Assembly: GCA_047626155.1 (NCBI GenBank)
Contig: JBLHRR010000198.1
Span: forward strand, 1-7,700
From: CALGLS01 sp047626155
Lineage (GTDB): Bacteria; Bacteroidota; Bacteroidia; Chitinophagales; Saprospiraceae
Reading direction: 5' to 3'
DNA length: 7,700 nt
Shown: piece by piece, positions 1 to 5,056 of the stretch
How the letters are laid out: each line of letters starts with the position of its first letter
How positions within the stretch are numbered: the stretch's first letter is position 1
Position numbers and translations under genes: made by a program
The notes under the pieces: generated by a model
What the model was told of the DNA's origin: nothing
What the model saw: the letters and a program-made list of their open reading frames with translations, nothing else
Databases searched by the model: none

Positions 1-546
1 CGAATAAAACATCAACTCCTCGTCATCATCAGGAAGCGTTATCATTTTTTGAAAGGTTAGTCCTAATTTTTCGATTAATTTCTGGGAACCCAAATTTCCC
101 TTGCTGGTGATGGCGCTGATTTTAGTTATACCAAACTCATTGAAGCCGGCTTCTTTTATTCTGAGAGCGCTTTCATAGCCGTAGCCTTTGCCTTCGTATT
201 CTGGTAGGAAAGCAAAACCAATGTCAACCCCCTCGAGGCCATCTCTGTCGTAGAGGCCGCAAGATCCCATCATTACACCATCTGATTTTCTAATGACAAA
301 ATAATTTCCGAAGCCTAGACGCTCCAGTTGAGGAAGCATTTTTTCTTTGATGTAATGCTCGGCATCTGCTACGGACTTGACGTTTCGGTCGCCGATGTTT
401 TTTAGCCACTTAGGGCTGTTTAACAATTTGAATACAAATGGAGCATCCTGTACTGTGCTGGGGCGGAGGAGGAGTCTTTCTGTTTCGAAGGATTTGTAGG
501 CTTTCACTTTGTAGGATTTTTGTTGGTTTTTACTGGGGAATTTCAT
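1..546 (-). CDS. GNAT-family N-acetyltransferase, RimJ/RimL type (3' end cut by window edge)
   Basis: The reverse strand is open without a stop from 546 to the first base of the window, giving 182 residues. An in-frame TGA lies directly before the ATG (547-549), so this is the earliest ATG possible. The protein has the GNAT layout: ETERLLLRP at residues 21-29 (first strand), a cofactor-side strand around GSCGLYDRDG (94-103), DIGFAFLPEYEGKGYG (108-123) with the acetyl-CoA pyrophosphate-binding GKGYG loop, and the C-terminal helix SKGNLGSQKLIEKLGL (148-163). It resembles enzymes that acetylate the N-terminus of ribosomal proteins or small amines and drugs; the substrate cannot be read from the sequence. 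Family members are usually about 170-190 residues, so only a few residues should be missing. It is transcribed away from everything else in the window, and no operon partner is visible. Confidence 0.9.
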   Translation of the reverse strand, partial: MKFPSKNQQKSYKVKAYKSFETERLLLRPSTVQDAPFVFKLLNSPKWLKNIGDRNVKSVADAEHYIKEKMLPQLERLGFGNYFVIRKSDGVMMGSCGLYDRDGLEGVDIGFAFLPEYEGKGYGYESALRIKEAGFNEFGITKISAITSKGNLGSQKLIEKLGLTFQKMITLPDDDEELMFYS

Positions 547-761
547 TCAGACGTAGTTGTATAGTTGTTGTCGTAAATTTAGCAATTTAAATTAATAATT
601 GTGGCTGTTTCAAATGAGAAAAGGATCGCTACGCTTTGTTATATTGATGATTTATGAGTATTTTGGAGCAGTTTATGGAGGTATAGAAGCCCCGTTGTTA
701 TTCAGGGTTTTCATTAGAAAAAAGATTCAGACAGAGCTATTTTACTACAAAAAATAAAATA

Positions 762-1286
762 ATGATTACGTTCAGTTGTACAGGTAAAGTTTTGAAAAGG
801 TTGAAGACTTATAAAGTAATAGAAAATACTAAAGATGAAATTAACTTTCATAACTGGTATGTAGATCAAATTAATTTAGGAAGGAAAAACTATTTTTTAT
901 TTACTCATTCGACAAGCTTGTTTAGTTTTTTTGTTTACGCGGGGACTAAAAAAGAACTAGTAGATATCGAATCAATATTCAAGGAAAAAGCAATAGAAGT
1001 CGCAACGAATGACCTAGGTCTTCCTAAGGAGTATATTTTAGACTTGTTTCCTGGGGGTGAAAAATATAGATTTAATAAAACAAATAGTAGGTCTGTATTA
1101 GGGTCTATGAGTGATTTCAAATATCAAATTACAGCTCACATAGATCATGATGGAGGCTTTAATAAGCCTAGTGGTGTGATAGCTCATTACTTAAACAGAT
1201 GTCCGATGGGTGCATTGAAAAATGATTCGCCGACAAAGGTGTTGGGAGAGATGTTAAGAAGAAGATTTAAAGAGAAGAATAATTGA
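762..1286 (+). CDS. DUF6933-type protein of unknown function
   Basis: A 174-residue soluble protein with no signal peptide or membrane helix. From memory of the family it matches DUF6933: a short N-terminal strand followed by KVLKRLK, then NWYVDQINLGRKNYFLFTHS (31-50) and TSLFSFFV (51-58), a central helix-rich part, the conserved-looking NSRSVLGSMSDF (108-119), and LNRCPMGALK near 144-153. The function of this family is not known to me. Related domains occur alone or fused to plasmid pRiA4b ORF-3-like domains, which hints at accessory DNA. The ATG at 762 is preceded by an A-rich leader (TACAAAAAATAAAATA), usual for Bacteroidota. The gene is clearly more AT-rich than the sigma factor gene that follows, which may reflect recent transfer. 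It stands alone, 149 bases before the next gene, and no terminator was seen behind it. Confidence 0.65.
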   Translation: MITFSCTGKVLKRLKTYKVIENTKDEINFHNWYVDQINLGRKNYFLFTHSTSLFSFFVYAGTKKELVDIESIFKEKAIEVATNDLGLPKEYILDLFPGGEKYRFNKTNSRSVLGSMSDFKYQITAHIDHDGGFNKPSGVIAHYLNRCPMGALKNDSPTKVLGEMLRRRFKEKNN

Positions 1287-1358
1287 AAGGGCATCGCTTC
1301 CACCGCCGCTAGGAAATAAACAAGGAATTGAATAAAAATAAGTTTTAAAAATCCTCCC

Positions 1359-1388
1359 AGGCAACCTTTTCCCTACTTTTAATACATG
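1359..1388 (+). promoter_or_regulatory. Candidate ECF-type promoter of the sigma factor operon (shared motif, copy 1)
   Basis: AGGCAACCTTTT (1359-1370), CTTTT (1376-1380) and TACA (1383-1386) match the motif upstream of the lipoprotein gene at 4186, with exactly 16 bases between AGGCAACC and TACA in both. The AAC core and the spacing suit a -35/-10 pair read by an ECF sigma factor, and differ from the usual Bacteroidota housekeeping -7 box TAnnTTTG. Transcription would begin near 1393, about 40 bases before the TTG start and about 85 before the downstream ATG. Autoregulation by the adjacent sigma factor is inferred. Confidence 0.55.
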
Positions 1389-1435
1389 CATTAATGAGTA
1401 CCTAACGCAACCCTTTTTCTAAACAGCCTATACCT

Positions 1436-1957
1436 TTGAATGTAATCGATAAAATTTTAAATGGAGAAGAGGCTGCGATGAATGAGCTTTATCAAAGTCA
1501 TGAGCGGCATTGGTTTCGCATTTGTTTGCGATATGGTCGAAATCGGTCGGAGGCGCAAGACATCATGCAGGAAGGATTGATCATGATCTTTCGAGACCTG
1601 CGTCAATTTGACCCTTCGAGAGGGGAGTTTAGAAGTTGGTCGAATAGAATTATGGTCAATGTGGCACTGAGGTATCTGAAGAAGTTTCAATGGCAATTGT
1701 CTTTCGAAGATTTGGATTCCGTCCAAAGTGAGCAGGACTATTCAGAAACCTCCATAGAAAAGTTATCCGCCAAAGAATTAACCCAAGTCATTCAACAACT
1801 CCCAACCGGCTATCGAATCGTGTTCAATATGTATGCGATTGAAGGCTATTCACACAAAGAAATTGCAGCGCTGTTGAACATTGCGGAGGGGACCTCAAAA
1901 TCTCAATTGTCAAAAGCAAAAAAGATGCTGAGACAAAAAATCGAATTTTTACTTTAG
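1436..1957 (+). CDS. ECF-type sigma-70 family RNA polymerase sigma factor
   Basis: A 173-residue sigma factor with the two-domain ECF plan. Region 2 spans about residues 12-83: AMNELYQSHERHWFRICLRYG, EAQDIMQEGLIMIF (39-52, core-binding and -10 helix) and GEFRSWSNRIMVN (63-75). Region 4 spans about 114-170, with LPTGYRIVFNMYAIEGYSHK followed by the helix-turn-helix EIAALLNIAEGTSKSQLSKAKKML that would contact the -35 element. There is no region 1.1 or 3. The start is uncertain: 1436 is a TTG, no ATG lies between it and the in-frame stop at 1403, and the first in-frame ATG is at 1478 (residue 15). The residues before that ATG (IDKILNGEEAA) fit the family's usual N-terminus, so I keep 1436. It lies 22 bases before the gene for its likely anti-sigma partner, and a candidate self-regulated promoter lies at 1359. 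Confidence 0.93.
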   Translation: MNVIDKILNGEEAAMNELYQSHERHWFRICLRYGRNRSEAQDIMQEGLIMIFRDLRQFDPSRGEFRSWSNRIMVNVALRYLKKFQWQLSFEDLDSVQSEQDYSETSIEKLSAKELTQVIQQLPTGYRIVFNMYAIEGYSHKEIAALLNIAEGTSKSQLSKAKKMLRQKIEFLL

Positions 1958-1979
1958 TAGTCAATAATAAGAAATACCT

Positions 1980-3482
1980 ATGGAAGGCGATAGTGACAAA
2001 TTATCCAGGTTTATAAAAAGCAGATTAGATGCTGCAAAGGATACCAATGCCGATTGGGATCAGCCTGATGCTTCCGTATGGGAGGATGCAAAATCGCAGA
2101 TGACACCTCCTCAAAAAGATAGAAAAAAAGTCATACCCTTTTGGTTTTATGGACTCTGTTTGGCCATCCTTTTGTTGTTGGCTTTATTCAGTACTTGGCA
2201 GTCGGCAAAATTGAAAAATGAAGTAAAAGAACAATTAGAGGAGCAAGTTGAACTAGTGGCGCAACTACAAGAACAAGTGACCGGTAATTTAAAAAAGCAA
2301 CAAAGCCAAGACGAACAAAAATCAGCGACCATTGAAAAGCTGCAACAGGACAATGAGCGATTAGTAGAAGAAAATAAACAAATTAAAAAAGAATCGAAGC
2401 AAACACAAAAGCAATATCAGGCGCTACGAAATACTAGCGATCGCTCTAATAATGAAAAAGAATTATTGGCAACGGAGGAAGGAATTAATATTGAACAAGA
2501 AAACGGTTTGACAACGGAAGAGTTAATCGAAGGAAAAAATAATTCCCAAGATCTTTTTCAAAAACAAAGCCCATCAATCGATAAGTCCGCGCGAGGCAGC
2601 TCCCCTTTAGGGGCCGGGGACAGCGAGGCCATAACAATAGACCTACCCCATCTCTCTACAACCCGATTTTATGTACAGCAAGATTTAAAATCATTTAATT
2701 TAAAACTAAGCCCATCAAACCCCATCATAATTCCAAAGAAGCAAAACCGAAATAAATTCGAACTGGGATTAAATTACGGACTATCCATTCTTAAAGTAGC
2801 CTCAACAATCGAATTAAATAACGACAAAGAACTTTTAAAAAAGACCAATGAGGTATCTACCGCAGCCTATCATCTGCATCTTGCCTATTCGTTGAAAAAG
2901 AATTTGTGGATTAAGTCAGGTGTTCGTTATTCCAATTATTTTTATAAAAATAATTTCCAATTTAAAACGGAGTACGATAACTCCAGAGAATATGAAAAGC
3001 CCGATGGTACATTAGCTAATGAACTTTCCCTCCAAATAAGTAATGGATATTTTCGTACCACACAAAACGTCGCTCTAGATATCCCCGATGATTCAGAATT
3101 GGAGACCGGCGATTGGATCTTTGGAGAGTTTGAAGAAACACAGCGTATTAAAACATGGCAAGTTCCATTAGGAATAGAATATAGACAGCGAAAAAATAAA
3201 CTCGGTTGGCAAATGGAAGCAGCTGCGGTACTGAATATTATAGAGTATTCAGATGCCGAAATAGAAAGCAACGTCCAGTCTACTCAAAAAATATTTTCAA
3301 CTGAAATCGTAAATAATAAATATGACTCCTCAGTTACCACGTTGCTGTTTAGCGCACAAGCTGGCTTAGGTTTGCATTATCAAATTAATAAGAATTTGAA
3401 CCTTAGAGCAGATGTTATATTTCAGTATAATCCTTATTTTACGAGTCAGAATATTCAGATGGGGGTAGGTTATAGCTTTTAA
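1980..3482 (+). CDS. Dual membrane-spanning anti-sigma factor-like protein (Dma-type): cytoplasmic head, inner-membrane helix, coiled coil, outer-membrane barrel
   Basis: 500 residues in four parts. Residues 1-50 are a charged, soluble head with a WDQPDASVWEDAK patch (26-38), the likely sigma-binding part. Residues 53-73 form one hydrophobic helix (PFWFYGLCLAILLLLALF), with basic KDRKK just before it, so the N-terminus should be cytoplasmic. Residues 76-150 are rich in E, K and Q and look like a periplasmic coiled coil. A low-complexity linker runs to about 250. Residues 255-500 consist of alternating strands like an OmpA/PorT-type barrel and end in GVGYSF, a typical C-terminal phenylalanine signature. 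There is no cleavable signal peptide. This plan matches the Dma proteins described in Bacteroides thetaiotaomicron, which pair with ECF sigma factors and span both membranes. Close coupling to the sigma gene supports the same role here. A plain outer-membrane protein is unlikely because of the cytoplasmic head and uncleaved helix. Sigma binding itself is inferred. Confidence 0.78.
   Translation: MEGDSDKLSRFIKSRLDAAKDTNADWDQPDASVWEDAKSQMTPPQKDRKKVIPFWFYGLCLAILLLLALFSTWQSAKLKNEVKEQLEEQVELVAQLQEQVTGNLKKQQSQDEQKSATIEKLQQDNERLVEENKQIKKESKQTQKQYQALRNTSDRSNNEKELLATEEGINIEQENGLTTEELIEGKNNSQDLFQKQSPSIDKSARGSSPLGAGDSEAITIDLPHLSTTRFYVQQDLKSFNLKLSPSNPIIIPKKQNRNKFELGLNYGLSILKVASTIELNNDKELLKKTNEVSTAAYHLHLAYSLKKNLWIKSGVRYSNYFYKNNFQFKTEYDNSREYEKPDGTLANELSLQISNGYFRTTQNVALDIPDDSELETGDWIFGEFEETQRIKTWQVPLGIEYRQRKNKLGWQMEAAAVLNIIEYSDAEIESNVQSTQKIFSTEIVNNKYDSSVTTLLFSAQAGLGLHYQINKNLNLRADVIFQYNPYFTSQNIQMGVGYSF
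2585..2630. repeat. GC-rich palindromic segment inside the barrel protein's linker
   Basis: A sharply GC-rich patch in an AT-rich gene. It contains CCCC-TTTA-GGGG (2602-2613) and an alternative pairing TCCCC (2601-2605) with GGGGA (2616-2620). It is read in frame as the flexible stretch ARGSSPLGAGDSEA, residues 204-217, in the linker between coiled coil and barrel. It looks like a small inserted repeat that kept the reading frame. Whether other copies exist in the genome cannot be seen from this window. Confidence 0.45.
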
Positions 3483-3493
3483 TTTATTGATCC

Positions 3494-3656
3494 TATACCC
3501 AGCACCAAGTGATTTGGGCGAATATGTCGAGATTATTTTTTTCAGATTAAGGCAGAAAACGTAGGCGATGCCTTTGCATCTACGAGGCTTTCTAAGGCAG
3601 AGCTGGATAAATTAATCTCGGCAGATGAAGTCCCAAATCACTTCGTAATGGGTATA
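3494..3656. repeat. 163-base imperfect inverted repeat able to form a long stem with an apical hairpin
   Basis: Three blocks of the left arm recur as reverse complements in the right arm, in mirrored order. TATACCC (3494-3500) pairs with GGGTATA (3650-3656). AAGTGATTTGGG (3507-3518) pairs with CCCAAATCACTT (3632-3643). CGAGATTA (3528-3535) pairs with TAATCTCG (3613-3620). The middle has its own hairpin: CGTA (3560-3563) and GATGC (3567-3571) pair with GCATC (3576-3580) and TACG (3581-3584), with a 4-base loop and an extra AGAAA/TTTCT pairing outside. It starts 12 bases after the barrel protein's stop, so it would form the 3' end of that transcript. It could be a dispersed palindromic element, a MITE-like remnant or a structured RNA element; the sequence alone does not decide. 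Confidence 0.75.
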
Positions 3657-3720
3657 AGTAGGGTGTTTGGGGACTTGAATTTTAGAGCGACCGTGGGGGA
3701 GGCAGCGTTAGTGTCAGTAG

Positions 3721-3747
3721 AGAGAAGAGAGAAGAGAGAAGAGCGAA
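3721..3747 (+). repeat. Purine heptamer tandem repeat (AGAGAAG)
   Basis: Three exact copies of AGAGAAG (3721-3741) are followed by a degenerate AGCGAAA, and the tract is preceded by AGTAG. It is a short pure-purine simple repeat between the inverted repeat and the small lipoprotein gene. No function is evident. Confidence 0.7.
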
Positions 3748-3804
3748 AAGATAAATGATAGAAGGCAATCTTGAAATATTAGAAGTATAACTAAATCACA
3801 AAAC

Positions 3805-4005
3805 ATGAAAAATATAATACTATCATTATTTTTAGGTTTGATGCTGGCAGGATGTAGTCAAGGAGATAGAAATAATTCGTGTTATAACAGTTCTCTTGTG
3901 CATGATGATGCTTGTACTAAAGATTGTCCTGGATTCGAAGGCTGCGATGGAAGGCGTTACTGTAATGAATGTATGGCAGCTAAAGAAGGAATTGGACCAC
4001 TGTGA
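3805..4005 (+). CDS. Small cysteine-rich lipoprotein with a Kazal-like motif
   Basis: 66 residues. A lipoprotein signal peptide MKNIILSLFLGLMLAGC ends in the lipobox LAGC, with lipidation expected at Cys17 and SQGD following. The mature part is only about 50 residues with six further cysteines (26, 37, 41, 47, 53, 56). GCDGRRYCNECMAAKEGI (46-63) closely follows the bacterial Kazal-type pattern of CDGxxYxNxCxAxxxGI, the fold of many serine protease inhibitors. The usual PVCGCDG is altered to PGFEGCDG, and the last Kazal cysteine is absent because the protein stops at GIGPL. It may therefore be a shortened or divergent inhibitor, or simply a disulphide-stabilised envelope protein. The ATG follows an A-rich leader (AAATCACAAAAC). 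It lies 322 bases after the barrel protein, and no copy of the AGGCAACC motif precedes it, so its membership in the sigma regulon is unclear. Confidence 0.75.
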   Translation: MKNIILSLFLGLMLAGCSQGDRNNSCYNSSLVHDDACTKDCPGFEGCDGRRYCNECMAAKEGIGPL

Positions 4006-4014
4006 AACGCTAGG

Positions 4015-4058
4015 GTATGAAAAAAAAAGATAATTGATGGAACGTCAATTATTCATAC
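4015..4058. repeat. Nested AT-rich hairpin with an A-tract, possible minus-strand terminator
   Basis: ATAATTGA (4030-4037) and TCAATTAT (4045-4052) form a perfect 8-bp stem around a 7-base loop. GTATGA (4015-4020) and TCATAC (4053-4058) form an outer stem, leaving eight A and a G (4021-4029) unpaired on one side. On the reverse strand the inner stem is followed by a T tract, as in an intrinsic terminator, but no reverse-strand gene enters here. On the forward strand it may simply be the 3' structure of the small lipoprotein mRNA. Confidence 0.5.
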
Positions 4059-4106
4059 GCCAAGAAGTGGAATCATTTAGTACTGGTTAAAATAAAATAG
4101 AAACTC

Positions 4107-4136
4107 AGGCAACCTTTTAACGCCTTTTGTTACAAG
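4107..4136 (+). promoter_or_regulatory. Candidate ECF-type promoter of the two-repeat lipoprotein (shared motif, copy 2)
   Basis: AGGCAACCTTTT (4107-4118), CTTTT (4124-4128) and TACA (4131-4134) repeat the elements found before the sigma factor gene at 1359, with the same 16-base gap between AGGCAACC and TACA. Several bases between and after the blocks differ, so this is not a simple copied segment. Transcription would begin near 4141, giving a leader of about 45 bases before the ATG at 4186. Control by the upstream sigma factor is inferred. Confidence 0.55.
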
Positions 4137-4185
4137 TATATATGACACTCAATTTATTACAATAGAATCATTAAAATAATTTAAA

Positions 4186-4845
4186 ATGAAATTGATTAAC
4201 TTTTATTTGCTTTTAGTAGCCTTGGTTTTTACCGCTTGCAAGAAGGACGAAGCCACTACTCCTACGATGACTACGGACACCACATTTCAAGCCTTAGTTG
4301 TTAGTGGCAATGATGACAATGATGACAATGATGACAAAGATGGTAAGGATGGGAAAGATAAAACCTACTGTTTTGAATTTGTTTACCCAGTTAGTATCAC
4401 GATGCCAGACGGTTCAGCTTTGTCAGGAAACGAAGAAGACATTTGGGCTGCGGTTAAGGCCTGGTACGAAGCTAATCCAGATTCGGAAGTAAAACCGAAC
4501 GTAGATTATCCAGTTGATATTAACTGGGATGGAGACGTAGTTAAAACCGTCAACGATGAGGTAGAAATGGAAATCGCTAAAAAGTATTGCGATGATAAAA
4601 AGGACTACGAAAAAGAAGATTGCTTTAAATTGGTATATCCAGTGACTTGGACTATGCCTGATGGTACTGCTGCTGCAATGAATGATGACTTAGACTGGGA
4701 TACCATTAAAGCTTGGTATGAAGCTAATGCGGATTCGGAGGAGAAGCCAAGTTTGAATTATCCAGTAAGTGTTATGTTTAAGAGCGGAGATACGCAGACG
4801 GTCGCTGATGATGGGGAGATGGAAGACTTGAAGAAGGATTGTTAG
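4186..4845 (+). CDS. Acidic surface lipoprotein with two 74-residue tandem repeats
   Basis: 219 residues. A signal peptide ends in FTAC (lipid Cys18), followed by KKDE. A lysine followed by acidic residues here resembles the Bacteroidota lipoprotein export signal that directs proteins to the outer face of the outer membrane. Residues 42-59 are an Asp/Lys/Gly-rich tether (NDD repeated, then KDGKDGKDK), which might bind divalent metal. Two homologous repeats follow, 62-135 and 146-219, each beginning with Cys and ending with Cys. They share C-F-x2-VYPV-x2-TMPDG, a central KAWYEAN-x-DSE-x-KP, then a YPV strand and a closing E-x-M-E segment. Each may close with one disulphide. I do not know a biochemical function; similar lipoproteins occur in Bacteroidota. 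The ATG follows the A-rich leader AAATAATTTAAA. It is preceded by a motif shared with the sigma factor gene and followed by a strong terminator, so it is probably transcribed alone. Confidence 0.85.
   Translation: MKLINFYLLLVALVFTACKKDEATTPTMTTDTTFQALVVSGNDDNDDNDDKDGKDGKDKTYCFEFVYPVSITMPDGSALSGNEEDIWAAVKAWYEANPDSEVKPNVDYPVDINWDGDVVKTVNDEVEMEIAKKYCDDKKDYEKEDCFKLVYPVTWTMPDGTAAAMNDDLDWDTIKAWYEANADSEEKPSLNYPVSVMFKSGDTQTVADDGEMEDLKKDC
4309..4335 (+). repeat. 9-base tandem repeat encoding Asn-Asp-Asp
   Basis: Three exact copies of AATGATGAC encode NDDNDDNDD (residues 42-50) and are followed by a related imperfect run (4336-4362) encoding KDGKDGKDK. Being a multiple of three, copy-number change by slippage would alter the length of the acidic tether without breaking the frame. 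Confidence 0.85.
4369..4842 (+). repeat. Internal duplication: two 222-base units in the lipoprotein gene
   Basis: Unit 1 covers 4369-4590 and unit 2 covers 4621-4842, both exactly 74 codons, separated by a 10-residue acidic linker (DDKKDYEKED). The DNA has diverged clearly while the protein pattern is kept (VYPV, TMPDG, KAWYEAN, EKP or VKP, YPV). This points to an old duplication under selection rather than a recent copying event. Confidence 0.85.
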
Positions 4846-4875
4846 TGAGGTGAGGTAAGTGCGGAATGGTTAATG

Positions 4876-4919
4876 AAAAAGCAGATGGGTAGTCCTGTCT
4901 GCTTTTTTTGTTTTTTTTG
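4876..4919 (+). terminator. Intrinsic (rho-independent) terminator
   Basis: AAAAAGCAGA (4876-4885) pairs perfectly with TCTGCTTTTT (4898-4907) around a 12-base loop, and the T tract continues to about 4919. It lies 31 bases after the lipoprotein stop and separates that gene from the desaturase. The A tract on the other side would allow it to work in both directions. Confidence 0.9.
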
Positions 4920-5056
4920 TTTTTGTTTTGGAGGGTAGCGTGATAGATATTTTGATGGAAAGTTGTGCTTTGGTGGGATGTTCAAGATATAAATGTAATA
5001 GGGGTGGTGGATGAAGAGGAGTTGATACTAATAAAGAATAAGAAATAATAAAGTAA

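Larger units (their letters stand above)
3483..3804. other. Gene-free interval of 322 bases holding an inverted repeat and a purine repeat
   Basis: No gene with a normal start was found here. The interval holds the inverted repeat at 3494-3656 and a purine heptamer repeat at 3721-3747. One forward frame stays open from 3513 to the TGA at 3756-3758 (81 codons), but its first ATG is at 3648, inside the right arm of the repeat, so I do not call it a gene. No convincing promoter for the gene at 3805 was recognised. Confidence 0.6.

Noticed and set aside
547..761. Search for promoters, RNAs or hairpins between the two divergent genes
   Set aside because: Only partial matches to TAnnTTTG were seen, such as TAAATTTA on the reverse strand, without a properly spaced -33 element. 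Nothing could be supported.
1431..1438. TACCTTTG, matching the Bacteroidota housekeeping -7 box TAnnTTTG
   Set aside because: It overlaps the proposed TTG start of the sigma factor, no TTTG-like -33 element lies at the right distance, and the upstream ECF-like motif explains the region better. It could matter only if translation starts at 1478.
2942..3271. Antisense open frame of 109 codons opposite the barrel protein
   Set aside because: It mirrors the strand-rich coding sequence, has no leader or recognisable domain, and the forward gene is clearly real. The same holds for the other open frames opposite or out of frame with called genes, such as 935-1120 and 4298-4492.
1980..3482. FecR-type anti-sigma factor
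   Set aside because: No FecR domain is visible after the membrane helix; the periplasmic part is a coiled coil followed by a barrel-like domain, and no TonB receptor lies nearby.
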